Assembly (NCBI RefSeq): GCF_030848575.1
Contig: NZ_JAVDDX010000001.1
Location: 62,001-126,000 of the forward strand
Direction: 5' to 3'
Length of the DNA stretch: 64,000 bases
Origin: Haloarcula sp. H-GB4
GTDB taxonomy: Archaea > Halobacteriota > Halobacteria > Halobacteriales > Haloarculaceae
Part shown: positions 56,544 to 64,000 of the stretch, one piece after another
How the letters are laid out: every line of letters begins with the position of its first letter
Position numbering within the stretch: the stretch's first letter is position 1
The notes under the pieces: model-generated
Told to the model about the DNA's origin: nothing
Database searches by the model: none
The model's input: only the letters and a program-made list of their open reading frames with translations
Program-made: the position numbers and the translations under genes

Positions 56544-57356
56544 ATGGTCGCCGTCGAGAACGTTGTCTTCGTGTTCGTCGCGGGGTTGCTTACGGCGCTC
56601 GCCACCGGCCTCGGTGCGATCCCGTTCTTCCTGGTCGATGAGTTCTCCGACCGATGGAACGTCCTGCTATGGGGGCTGGCCTCGGGCATCATGGTCGCTG
56701 CCTCACTGTTCGGGCTCGTCCGGGAAGGGCTGGCCTACGGATCGCCAGTGCTGCTGGTCCCCGGTATTCTGGCCGGGATCGGGCTCGTCGCCGTAGCACA
56801 CGAACTGCTAGACGATTTTGACCAGTCCCCAGAGGAGTTCGAGCAGGCCGATTTCACCAAGCTGCTGCTGATTCTGGGCATTTTGACTGTCCATAGCTTC
56901 CCGGAGGGCGTAGCTGTCGGCGTCTCCTTCGCAGAACTCGGACTGGAGGCGGCCACGCCCGACTCCGCCGTTGGTATCGTCGGCATCTCTGTCCCGCTGT
57001 TGGCGGTGTTCATGACAGTCGCGATTTCTATCCACAACATTCCGGAAGGGACTGCTATCGCCATCCCGCTCCGTTCGCTGGGCGTCAGCGAGTGGAAGAT
57101 GGTCTGGTGGGCAGTGTTCTCCTCGCTGCCACAGCCGGTCGGGGCCGTTATCGCGTACTACTTTGTCACGCTGGCAAAGGCGTTCCTCCCGTTCGGCTTC
57201 GGTTTCGCTGCCGGGGCGATGGTGTACCTTGTTCTCACGGAGTTCGTCCCCGAGGCCTTGGAGTACGGCGACGGCTTGCCGGGTGGTGGTAAACGCGAAC
57301 TACTCACTGGCATCGCTGTTGGTGTGTTGGCGATGGTTCCGCTGGCGTTCGTTTAG
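56544..57356 (+). CDS. ZIP family metal transporter
   Basis: A 270-residue membrane protein of the ZIP family, importers of zinc and other divalent metals. About eight segments; the metal motifs are HSFPEGVAVGV in the middle and HNIPEGTAIAIPL in the next segment. An acidic loop (DDFDQSPEEFEQADF) may bind metal. Its stop overlaps the stop of the convergent lipoprotein gene. TTTTTATC about 30 bp upstream fits a TATA box. Confidence 0.92.
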   Translation: MVAVENVVFVFVAGLLTALATGLGAIPFFLVDEFSDRWNVLLWGLASGIMVAASLFGLVREGLAYGSPVLLVPGILAGIGLVAVAHELLDDFDQSPEEFEQADFTKLLLILGILTVHSFPEGVAVGVSFAELGLEAATPDSAVGIVGISVPLLAVFMTVAISIHNIPEGTAIAIPLRSLGVSEWKMVWWAVFSSLPQPVGAVIAYYFVTLAKAFLPFGFGFAAGAMVYLVLTEFVPEALEYGDGLPGGGKRELLTGIAVGVLAMVPLAFV

Positions 57357-57868
57357 AAGGGGAGCTTGTTCCGGATGACGGTGATATCGACGAAGGCCTT
57401 CAGCGGGTCGTCGTAGTCATCGACGCGAGTTTCCATCCGGTAGTTCGAGTGATCAACGGCGAAGAAGTACGGACCGGGCTCGTCCAGTGACTCTCGTGCG
57501 CCGCCGTCGTCCGTCGATGCTTGGTAGATATCCGACCCCGCGGGCTGGACCGCTGTCTGGCTGAACTTGGGGTTCCCCGGCGGTGTCCCGTCGGGCTCAC
57601 GACCCTTGATGTACGTGTCGTACTGCTTGAACTGCTCGCGGTCCGTGAAAAAGTACACGTTGAACGGGATGTCTGCCTTGACAATATACTGTAGCTCACC
57701 GCCCGGGTCGGATACGTCCGGGATTTCCTCCTTTATCCACGCTTTATGTGGGTTGACTCTGACATCCTGCTGCACGCTGATGACAACTTCACCGCCCCCA
57801 CCCAAGCAACCAGAGCCGACGGCTGTTGCACCGACGCCCATTGTCCGGAGGAATTTGCGGCGCTCCAT
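57353..57868 (-). CDS. Tat lipoprotein of unknown function
   Basis: A 171-residue exported protein. The signal has the twin-arginine-like RRKFLRTMGVG and a lipobox ending in C21 (VGSGC), so it is probably lipid-anchored outside the cell. The mature part is a beta-rich domain (VVISVQQDVRVNPHKA, then FNVYFFTDREQ) that resembles secreted haloarchaeal beta-sandwich proteins. The TAA stop overlaps the ZIP stop by two bases, a tail-to-tail arrangement. Confidence 0.8.
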   Translation of the reverse strand: MERRKFLRTMGVGATAVGSGCLGGGGEVVISVQQDVRVNPHKAWIKEEIPDVSDPGGELQYIVKADIPFNVYFFTDREQFKQYDTYIKGREPDGTPPGNPKFSQTAVQPAGSDIYQASTDDGGARESLDEPGPYFFAVDHSNYRMETRVDDYDDPLKAFVDITVIRNKLPF

Positions 57869-57991
57869 CCTTTGATAATCAGGTCTACGTCGTACTTAGT
57901 TCTACGTCCGCAGTTATAGCCGCTGATAACGGGCCATGACCGGCTCGAAAAGGAAGGAATTTAAACCACGGCGCGGAACAAGCACCATACC

Positions 57992-58144
57992 ATGGGTAAG
58001 AAATCGAAGGCTACGAAGAAGCGACTGGCCAAACTCGACAACCAGAACAGTCGAGTCCCGGCCTGGGTCATGCTCAAGACGGACCGCGAGGTCCAGCGCA
58101 ACCACAAACGACGCCACTGGCGGCGCAACGACACTGACGAATAA
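57992..58144 (+). CDS. rpl39e: 50S ribosomal protein L39e
   Basis: A 50-residue basic ribosomal protein with the family pattern [20 protein letters not shown] and a C-terminal [10 protein letters not shown]. It lines the exit tunnel of archaeal ribosomes. It starts leaderless about 27 bp after TATA-like TTTAAAC (57960-57966), and its TAA overlaps the L31e ATG (TAATG). Confidence 0.95.
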
Positions 58145-58422
58145 TGAGCGCCAGTGACTTCGAGGAGCGTGTCGTCACCGTCCCGCTCCGAGACGCGCGA
58201 GCCGAACCGAACCACAAGCGCGCAGACAAGGCGATGATCCTCATCCGCGAGCACCTCGCCAAACACTTCTCTGTCGACGAGGACGCCGTCCGCCTCGACC
58301 CCTCGATCAACGAGGCGGCCTGGGCCCGCGGTCGCGCCAACACGCCGAGCAAGATCCGTGTTCGCGCCGCCCGCTTCGAGGAAGAGGGCGAAGCCATCGT
58401 CGAAGCAGAGACCGCAGAGTAA
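58144..58422 (+). CDS. rpl31e: 50S ribosomal protein L31e
   Basis: A 92-residue protein of the large subunit, near the tunnel exit. The family motif [20 protein letters not shown] and [19 protein letters not shown] are visible. It begins at the overlapping TAATG of rpl39e and is followed after two bases by eIF6, so the three are translationally coupled. Confidence 0.96.
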   Translation: MSASDFEERVVTVPLRDARAEPNHKRADKAMILIREHLAKHFSVDEDAVRLDPSINEAAWARGRANTPSKIRVRAARFEEEGEAIVEAETAE

Positions 58423-58424
58423 CG

Positions 58425-59090
58425 TTGCTCCGCGCGGCTTTCTCCGGGTCGTCGTACGTGGGTGTGTTCGCCCGTGCGACCGACGACTGCGTGCTGGTTC
58501 GCCCAGACTTAGACGAATCGCTACTCGACGACCTGAGTGACGAACTCGGCGTTCCGGCCGTGCCGACCACCGTCGGCCGCTCCGGGACTGTCGGCGCGCT
58601 CGCGACCGGCAACGAGAACGGGCTGGTCGTCTCCGAACGCGTCCGTGAAACCGAAATCGAGCGGATTCAGGACGTCGTCGACGTGCCCGTGACACGGCTT
58701 CCCGGCCGGATCAACGCCGCCGGCAACGTCGTCTGCTGTAACGACTACGGCGCGTACGTCCACCCCGACCTCCCCAGAGACGCTGTGCAGGCGGTCAAAG
58801 ACGGGCTGGACGTCCCGGTCGAACGCGGCGTCATCGCCGGTGTTACGACCGTCGGGACTGCCGCCGTCGCCACTAACAAAGGCGTGCTCTGCCATCCGAA
58901 GGCCACGGACGGCGAGCTCGACGCACTTGAGGACATCCTCGACGTGCCGGCCGACATTGGGACCATCAACTACGGTGGCCCGCTCGTCGGCTCTGGCCTG
59001 CTCGCCAACGACCACGGCTACGTCTGTGGGTCGGACACCTCCGGCCCAGAGCTTGGCCGTATCGACCAGGCACTCGGCTACATCGACTGA
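58425..59090 (+). CDS. eif6: translation initiation factor IF-6 (aIF6)
   Basis: A 221-residue aIF6 that binds the large subunit and keeps subunits apart until initiation. Five pseudo-repeats of the pentein fold are visible as [45 protein letters not shown] and [11 protein letters not shown]. The start is TTG 58425, two bases after L31e, coupled rather than led by a strong Shine-Dalgarno. The length is as in archaea. Confidence 0.95.
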   Translation: MLRAAFSGSSYVGVFARATDDCVLVRPDLDESLLDDLSDELGVPAVPTTVGRSGTVGALATGNENGLVVSERVRETEIERIQDVVDVPVTRLPGRINAAGNVVCCNDYGAYVHPDLPRDAVQAVKDGLDVPVERGVIAGVTTVGTAAVATNKGVLCHPKATDGELDALEDILDVPADIGTINYGGPLVGSGLLANDHGYVCGSDTSGPELGRIDQALGYID

Positions 59091-59105
59091 CTTCTATTTC
59101 ACCGC

Positions 59106-59270
59106 TCAGGACGGATGCTGGTGGCTGAGTTTCTCCGCCACCACGCTTGGAACGGGTAGCCCGCAGTCCCCACACGCCCAAGACCGGCTGGTCCCGCCCC
59201 GCTCCAGCGCCATATCCTGCCTGAACCGCAGCGTCGCACCGCACCCACACCGGTAGGTCGTCTCGCTCAT
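59106..59270 (-). CDS. zinc-ribbon protein (54 aa)
   Basis: A 54-residue protein with C-G-C-G and C-G-D-C pairs (YRCGCGATLRF and WACGDCGLPVP), a short zinc ribbon. It converges with eif6. The longer frame to 59297 adds HHVRR and is less likely. Unknown function. Confidence 0.6.
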   Translation of the reverse strand: MSETTYRCGCGATLRFRQDMALERGGTSRSWACGDCGLPVPSVVAEKLSHQHPS

Positions 59271-59366
59271 GCCTCGACGTACGTGGTGCACCGGCAAATC
59301 CGCCGGGGTCAGTGACCATGACAGCTCGTGTCAAAGAATAATATAGTGTGTTCCCAAATATCACAC

Positions 59367-59504
59367 ATGGTCCAGCGAACACCATCCGCGGAAGACCAGA
59401 ACAGCCTCGTCTGCCGGAAGTGTGACTACTCGACAGGTGTACTCCGCCCGTCCTGTCCGGAGTGTGGCGGCGATATGGTGTACGCACCAGAACCCACCGA
59501 ATAG
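59367..59504 (+). CDS. rubrerythrin-like zinc-ribbon protein (45 aa)
   Basis: A 45-residue ORF with two CxxC pairs, VCRKCDYS and SCPECGGDMVY, like the rubredoxin-type domain of rubrerythrins. The ATG follows the AT-rich AATAATATAGTG stretch by about 20-25 bp. It lies inside the translation cluster. I recognise only the zinc pattern. Confidence 0.6.
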   Translation: MVQRTPSAEDQNSLVCRKCDYSTGVLRPSCPECGGDMVYAPEPTE

Positions 59505-59653
59505 GGGCTGAGAAATCTGTTTCTGGGTGGTTCGGACGCTGCCGGTTCGGGCCGAATAGCGATGCGTATTCCTCAGCGCTGTCACGGAGAGCTGCAATAC
59601 TCGAAAAAGGCGGAAGGGGAAGATACTTCCCTACCCTGCCCGCATCTGCGTGT

Positions 59654-59827
59654 ATGAGCACGTACACTGTTCGCGGTAGTTTCCCGGCCCGAGACGGCCC
59701 ACAACAGTTCGAGAAGGAGGTCGACGCGCCAAACGAGAACGTCGCTGAGGAGCGCGTTTACAGCGACTTCGGCTCCCAGCACAACCTCAAGCGCACGCAG
59801 ATCACGATTGAGGAGGTGGCAGCATGA
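59654..59827 (+). CDS. rpl18ae: 50S ribosomal protein L18Ae (LX)
   Basis: A 57-residue archaeal LX/L18Ae protein starting STYTVRGSFPARDGPQQFEK after Met and ending TQITIEEVAA. It overlaps the prefoldin alpha start by 4 bp (ATGA), and the gene order L18Ae-prefoldin-FtsY is conserved in archaea. Confidence 0.93.
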   Translation: MSTYTVRGSFPARDGPQQFEKEVDAPNENVAEERVYSDFGSQHNLKRTQITIEEVAA

Positions 59828-60285
59828 TGGGCGGTGGCGGCGGTGGCGGCGGCGGTCAGATGCAGCAGGTCGCACAGGAGATCGAGCAGATGGAGCAGGA
59901 AGTCGATGCTATCGACGAGGAGATCGAACGCCTCCGCGAGAAGCAGACTGATATCGACGAGGCCATCGAGGCCATCGAGACTCTCGATTCAGGGTCCACG
60001 GTGCAGGTCCCACTCGGCGGCGACGCCTACATCCGCGCAACAATCGAGGACATCGACGAGGTCGTCGTCTCCCTTGGTGGCGGCTACTCCGCAGAGCGCG
60101 AACAGGAAGGCGCCACCAGCACGCTGGAAACCAAGAAGGAGACGCTGGACGACCACATCAGCGACCTGCAGGAAGAGAAGGCCGAAGTCGAGACCGAGAT
60201 GGAGGAGCTCGAACAGCAGGCCCAGCAGATGCAACAGCAGCAGATGCAGCAGATGATGCAACAGCAAGAGCAGGAAGACGAGTAA
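59824..60285 (+). CDS. pfdA: prefoldin alpha subunit
   Basis: A 153-residue coiled-coil chaperone subunit that hands unfolded proteins to the thermosome. After a run of nine Gly the first helix is QMQQVAQEIEQMEQEVDAID; a beta hairpin VQVPLGGDAYIRATIEDIDE follows near 60-80, then a second helix ending Gln-rich (QQMQQQQMQQMMQQ). The Gly-run and Gln tail are haloarchaeal traits. It overlaps L18Ae by 4 bp. Confidence 0.95.
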   Translation: MMGGGGGGGGGQMQQVAQEIEQMEQEVDAIDEEIERLREKQTDIDEAIEAIETLDSGSTVQVPLGGDAYIRATIEDIDEVVVSLGGGYSAEREQEGATSTLETKKETLDDHISDLQEEKAEVETEMEELEQQAQQMQQQQMQQMMQQQEQEDE

Positions 60286-60292
60286 GGCCGCC

Positions 60293-61591
60293 ATGTTCGA
60301 CGGACTGAAGGACAAACTCAGCGGGTTCACGAGTGACGTCGAGGAAGACGTCGACGACGACGCACTTGAAGGGGAGGACGAACCGGACGCCGACGAGGTG
60401 GATGGTGAAGCGCCTGCCGATCAGGTGACTGAACCCGAGCCCGCGGTGGACGAACAGTCGTCCGAGGGCGACACGGCGGAACCGCCAGCCGAAACCGAGC
60501 AACCACAGGCTGACGCTGAACCGCCAGCCGCAGATTCCGAGGCGACAGACGAGTCAGCCACAGCGTCGACTACGGCAGTCGAAGACGCGGACGCGGACGC
60601 GGTCCGCGACGAAGGTTCACAGCCGGACGACGCCGCGGAGACCGACGAGGACTCAGCGTCCGAGGCCGACTCGGAGTCTGAAGCAGAAGACGATGATGAC
60701 GGTGGCCGCGGCCTCGCCGCGAAGGCGAAGCTCATGGCGACCGGGAAGACGGTCATCGAGGAAGAAGACCTGCAGAGCCACCTTGATGACCTCGAACTGG
60801 CGCTGCTGTCGAGCGACGTAGAGATGAGCGTCGCCAACGAGATCCTCGACGGCGTCAAGGAGAACCTCACGGGGCAGACCCGCCGACGGCTCTCCAGCAC
60901 GGGGAACCTCGTCCGGGACGCGCTTCGGGAGTCGCTGTACGACGTCATCAACGTCGGCCAGTTCGACTTCGACGAGCGCGTCCAGCAGGCAGACAAGCCT
61001 GTCACCATCGTGTTCACCGGGGTCAACGGCGTCGGGAAGACGACCTCGATTGCGAAACTCGCCCAGTACTTCGAGGATCGCGGACTCTCGACGGTGCTCG
61101 CCAACGGCGACACCTACCGCGCCGGCGCGAACGAGCAACTGGAGAAACACGCCGAGAACCTGAACAAGAAGATCATCACTCACGAGCAGGGGTCGGACCC
61201 GACGGCGGTCGTCTACGACGCCGTCGAGTATGCCAAGGCCAATGACATCGACGTGGTCCTGGGTGATACGGCCGGCCGACTCCACACCTCGGATGATCTG
61301 ATGGCCCAACTGGAGAAGATCGACCGCAACATCGACCCGGACATGACGCTGTTCGTGGACGAGGCGGTCGCAGGCCAAGACGCCGTCAACCGAGCGCGCG
61401 AGTTCAACGACGCGGCCGAAATCGATGGGGCAATTCTGACGAAAGCTGACGCCGACCCGCAGGGCGGCGCGGCCATCTCCGTCGCACACGTCACCGGGAA
61501 GCCGATCCTCTTCCTGGGGACCGGTCAGGACTACGACGACCTCGAACCGTTCGATCCAGAGGAAATCGTCGACAGCCTCATCGGCGAGTAG
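60293..61591 (+). CDS. ftsY: signal recognition particle receptor FtsY
   Basis: A 432-residue SRP receptor GTPase that docks ribosomes at the membrane. The N-terminal 140 residues are very acidic and disordered; the NG domain follows with GVNGVGKTTSIAKLA (G1), DTAGRLH (G3) and TKADADPQGG (G4). It closes the L39e-L31e-eIF6-L18Ae-prefoldin-FtsY cluster, joining synthesis, folding and targeting. It starts 7 bp after pfdA. Confidence 0.97.
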   Translation: MFDGLKDKLSGFTSDVEEDVDDDALEGEDEPDADEVDGEAPADQVTEPEPAVDEQSSEGDTAEPPAETEQPQADAEPPAADSEATDESATASTTAVEDADADAVRDEGSQPDDAAETDEDSASEADSESEAEDDDDGGRGLAAKAKLMATGKTVIEEEDLQSHLDDLELALLSSDVEMSVANEILDGVKENLTGQTRRRLSSTGNLVRDALRESLYDVINVGQFDFDERVQQADKPVTIVFTGVNGVGKTTSIAKLAQYFEDRGLSTVLANGDTYRAGANEQLEKHAENLNKKIITHEQGSDPTAVVYDAVEYAKANDIDVVLGDTAGRLHTSDDLMAQLEKIDRNIDPDMTLFVDEAVAGQDAVNRAREFNDAAEIDGAILTKADADPQGGAAISVAHVTGKPILFLGTGQDYDDLEPFDPEEIVDSLIGE

Positions 61592-62476
61592 GCCTCGGAC
61601 TTCTCGGTTATTGTTGCTGCAATCTCCAGACTATGAGCAGCTACTATCCACCCTGATTGTCCAGTACCTGGAGCGTTCGCGCCCCTCTAAGTAGAATGCA
61701 CCGTGTACCATACAGCAAATATCACCACAGCAGTGGAGAGATGGTTGTTTTCGCCGACAGGAGCGCGTTGAGGTCGATCGCTGTCCATCACCCACTCACG
61801 CAGTACTGAGCGTGACACCAATACAGACAATCGAACGACACGGCGTTTCTGGCAATGCTGTGAATGGGGGAGACAGCAATGCGACGGACGCAACTGTCGG
61901 CATGTCGCGCCGGCTGCTGTCGCACCTGAACTCATTGGGGCGTTCCCGGGTGACCGTAGTCCCTCGCTGACGAGCCGCAACTCGTAACTGACGGGCAAGC
62001 CGATTTCCCGTGTTCCAGGCGACGGTGACGATAACTGCGGCTGCGGGGGTTCCTGCAGGTATGTGGACTGATACAGGTACTGACACTGGGGACACGGGTT
62101 AGTACGTTGCTAAACGGCGACTGAGCGGGTTTTGACCGCTGAATCGTTGTCTTACTCACAGCGCATGGTAGGTAACAAGCTGATAGCTCGGCTTGGGGAC
62201 GTTGATACCTATGCACTCGATAACTGCTCGGGAACGGTGTGAATAATTATACCCCGAGTATCGAACCACACCGCAGCAAGTTGCATTTCAGCCGACAAAA
62301 GCGCAGAACCACCCGTGAACTGGCCGAGATACCGGGTTCGAACCAATCATGGTCTGAAACCGATTGTTTTGCGAACCGGCTCAACCTTCGGGTGTGGCTA
62401 ATCCGTTCTGTCGGCTCTCCGTCAGACGCTTAGCAGGTCATTCATAAACTGCCCAGGTTCTCTTCGGACAAATGCT
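61592..62476. other. 885-bp region without a convincing gene
   Basis: The composition is less GC-rich and has stops in all frames. Short frames on the minus strand (61687-61998, 61796-62095 and 61932-62216) are not haloarchaeal in composition and show no motif I know. The region holds a dispersed motif copy at 62258-62294 and the palindrome GGTTCGAACC at 62335-62344. It may be the remains of a decayed gene or mobile element, or a long regulatory region. Confidence 0.5.
62258..62294. repeat. dispersed motif copy 2 (AACCACACCG ... TTCAGCCG)
   Basis: GTATCGAACCACACCG and TTTCAGCCG with 12 bp between them. It differs from the copy at 35234-35266 by one base in the first half, one in the second, and a longer spacer. 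Confidence 0.3.
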
Positions 62477-63022
62477 ATGGGACGACCCACATCTCGACGG
62501 AACGTTATCAAGATTGCAGGCGGCGCACTCGTGGCGCTTGCCGGCTGTAGTGACACTGGCGGTAGTACGGAGTCCGACGGCGGTGACGGCGGTGCCGAAG
62601 CGCCGGGCACGTCCACGGCAGCAGAGACTGACGCGATGACGGAAGCCAGTACAGAGTCCGAGCCAGAAACTGCGGTCCAGACCGAGGAAGAAACCGGAAT
62701 GGATTCCGAAACGGAACTCGGCGAGAACGAAACCGATGCCCTCGGAAACGAGACGGAGATGCCGGATAATGAAACCGAACTGCCCGGCAATGAGACCGAA
62801 GTATCGGGCAACGAAACCGAACTGCCCGGGAACGGGACCGAGGCTCCGGACAACGAAACTGAAATACCTGGAAACGAGACAGATATTCCGGGTAACGAAA
62901 CCGAGATACCCGGTAACGAAACCGAGATACCCGGTAACGAAACCGAACTGCCTGGCAATGAGACCGGCACGGCCGGGAACGAGACAAGCAACGAGACGAC
63001 CGCGAACGAAACCGAAGCGTAA
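62477..63022 (+). CDS. Tat lipoprotein with repeated N-glycosylation sequons
   Basis: A 181-residue exported protein. The signal has RRNVIKIAGG and a lipobox ending in C24 (LALAGC-type, ALAGC), predicting lipid anchoring. After an acidic Ser/Glu stretch, residues from about 83 to the end repeat a PGNETE(I/L) unit. I count 15 N-x-T sites, nearly all NET, so almost every repeat could be N-glycosylated. Three 21-bp repeats at DNA level lie at 62891-62946. The function is unknown; a surface spacer or cell-wall-like glycoprotein is inferred. Confidence 0.8.
   Translation: MGRPTSRRNVIKIAGGALVALAGCSDTGGSTESDGGDGGAEAPGTSTAAETDAMTEASTESEPETAVQTEEETGMDSETELGENETDALGNETEMPDNETELPGNETEVSGNETELPGNGTEAPDNETEIPGNETDIPGNETEIPGNETEIPGNETELPGNETGTAGNETSNETTANETEA
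62889..62949 (+). repeat. 21-bp tandem repeats inside the sequon lipoprotein gene
   Basis: GGTAACGAAACCGA recurs at 62891, 62912 and 62933, exactly 21 bp apart, coding PGNETEI-type units. The neighbouring repeats are degenerate at DNA level. The register keeps the frame, so copy-number change would lengthen or shorten the protein by seven residues. Confidence 0.75.
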
Positions 63023-63066
63023 GCCGCCCACGCTGTATCAGGTCTTTCTCCCACCGGCCGGGTGAG

Positions 63067-63717
63067 CTACTCTCGGGCGGCCTCGACGGCGCCGACGAAC
63101 TCCGCGGCCTGTTCGCGGACACCGTCCATGTCGTCGTTCTCGATGGCCTCGTAATTGACCAGTGCTGAGCCCGCGCCAACGGCGACCGCGCCGGCATCGA
63201 AGAACTCGTCGACATTATCGGTCGAGACACCACCGGTTGGCATAATCGGGACGTCACCGAGTGGACCCTGCAGCGCGCCAATGTGGGCCGGCCCGACCGT
63301 TTTCGCCGGGAACATCTTCAGGATATCAGCGCCCGCTTCCATCGCGTCGGCGGCCTCCGTCGGCGTCATGACGCCCGGGATAGCGAGGACGCCCTCGCGG
63401 TTACACACATCGATGACGTCTTCGTTGAGGTTCGGCGCGAGGACGAACTCCGCGCCGGCCTCGATGACATTGCGGGCGGCGGCGGCGTCCATGACTGTGC
63501 CGGCTCCGATGATGGCGTCGGTGTCGTCAAGTGCCTTGTCGACGGCGGCGATCATGTCCGAGCAGCGCTTCGCATCCGCCGTCAGTTCCAGTGCTGTGAC
63601 GCCGCCCTCGTGGACAGCCGTCGCCACGTCGACCATCTTGTCCTCGGGAATTCCCCGCAGGACCGCCGTGACGCCGCTGTCGACCAGTTCCTGTTGTACC
63701 GCCTGTTTGCTCGTCAT
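63067..63717 (-). CDS. 2-dehydro-3-deoxy-phosphogluconate/galactonate aldolase
   Basis: A 216-residue class I aldolase of the KDPG/KDPGal family, which splits the phosphorylated 2-keto-3-deoxy acid into pyruvate and glyceraldehyde 3-phosphate. The Schiff-base lysine is K134 in ILKMFPAKTVG, the catalytic Glu E44 in ALELTADAK, and GAGTV and PTGGV bind phosphate. In haloarchaea this enzyme serves the semi-phosphorylative Entner-Doudoroff route, so it links to DgoD at 28.9 kb. Confidence 0.93.
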   Translation of the reverse strand: MTSKQAVQQELVDSGVTAVLRGIPEDKMVDVATAVHEGGVTALELTADAKRCSDMIAAVDKALDDTDAIIGAGTVMDAAAARNVIEAGAEFVLAPNLNEDVIDVCNREGVLAIPGVMTPTEAADAMEAGADILKMFPAKTVGPAHIGALQGPLGDVPIMPTGGVSTDNVDEFFDAGAVAVGAGSALVNYEAIENDDMDGVREQAAEFVGAVEAARE

Positions 63718-63770
63718 GGGCGCAACTGTGACGGGGTGGCTGAAAAGCGTGTCTGAACTGCCGGACCACG

Positions 63771-64000
63771 CTACGTGTCCGGGTCGTATGGGCGCGCGAT
63801 GTCGGTCGGTGGCGCGCCGACGCCCAGCACGGTAACCGACTCGTCAGCATCAGCGGGATTGTGCGCGCGATGTGGGCTGTCCGGTTCGGCGACGAACACC
63901 TCGTCGGCCGAGACGACGTACTCCCCGTCGGGCGTTTCGACGTGAAGCGTGCCCTTGAGCACGTAGAACAGTTCCTCGCGCGTCTCGTGGTAGTGGTAGG
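63771..64000 (-). CDS. cupin domain protein (5' part outside window)
   Basis: A partial ORF read from the window edge; its 5' end is missing. The visible part starts YHYHETREELFYVLKG and continues LHVETPDGEYVVSADEVFVA and PDSPHRAHNP, a classic cupin with two His, a Glu and a later His as metal ligands. The GTG at 63962 is internal, not the start. It lies 53 bp upstream of the aldolase gene on the same strand and may be in its operon. Confidence 0.85.
   Translation of the reverse strand, partial: YHYHETREELFYVLKGTLHVETPDGEYVVSADEVFVAEPDSPHRAHNPADADESVTVLGVGAPPTDIARPYDPDT

Noticed and set aside
61687-61998. 103-codon frame, possible degraded transposase
   Set aside because: No transposase motif and no terminal repeats seen; two other minus frames overlap it with equal lack of support.
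62335-62344. GGTTCGAACC, looks like a tRNA T-loop
   Set aside because: The flanking bases do not make a T-stem with 5 bp and no acceptor or anticodon arm is present.

Overview
This window looks like chromosomal DNA of a haloarchaeon, most probably Haloarcula or a close relative. The proteins are acidic and GC-rich, most genes start leaderless about 25-30 bp after a TATA-like box, Tat-type signal peptides are common, and many gene families (HalOD1, DUF424, DUF502, DUF5783, HTH-riboflavin kinase, PitA-type Cld/ABM fusion, CDP-archaeol synthase) are archaeal or haloarchaeal. The species is an inference; there is no rRNA, and I found no tRNA, CRISPR array or intact insertion sequence.

0-16 kb: a small zinc-finger protein, an M48 protease, a fumarylacetoacetate-hydrolase-like protein, UvrC, two small membrane proteins, a class V aminotransferase, a stand-alone HalOD1 protein, NAD-dependent DNA ligase LigA, a receiver-PAS-histidine kinase, an ABC exporter pair, and a Tat-exported beta-helix protein. 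16-24 kb: a conserved-looking membrane operon (transglutaminase, DUF58 protein and membrane proteins) facing a MoxR ATPase gene tail to tail. 24-31 kb: methionine synthesis (MetY, MetX), a ketopantoate-reductase-like protein, a DgoD-type sugar-acid dehydratase, a DUF502 protein and IlvE.

32-38 kb: a frameshifted small membrane protein, the riboflavin pair RibB plus HTH-riboflavin kinase with a palindromic putative operator, wyosine enzyme Taw1, small zinc proteins, a NifU-domain protein and CDP-archaeol synthase. 38-47.7 kb: hemC-cobA-hemD for siroheme/heme/cobamide precursors, PspA, a DHH nuclease, and an S49 protease/DUF4350 pair. 47.7-54 kb: a PitA-type haem protein with an internally duplicated module, then an Fe-S assembly neighbourhood with SufU and SufS. 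54-61.6 kb: a TPR/DUF424 pair, ThpR, a ZIP transporter and the archaeal L39e-L31e-eIF6-L18Ae-prefoldin-FtsY translation/targeting cluster. After an 885-bp stretch without a convincing gene come a lipoprotein packed with N-glycosylation sequons, a KDPG/KDPGal aldolase and a truncated cupin gene.

The most unusual signals are two metabolic genes (dgoD and ilvE) that each follow a short leaderless ORF whose stop overlaps the main start as ATGA, with the TATA box placed so that transcription would start at the short ORF; a 22-bp near-perfect palindrome next to the TATA box of the riboflavin kinase/regulator gene; a CT-repeat frameshift in a small membrane protein; and the sequon-repeat lipoprotein.
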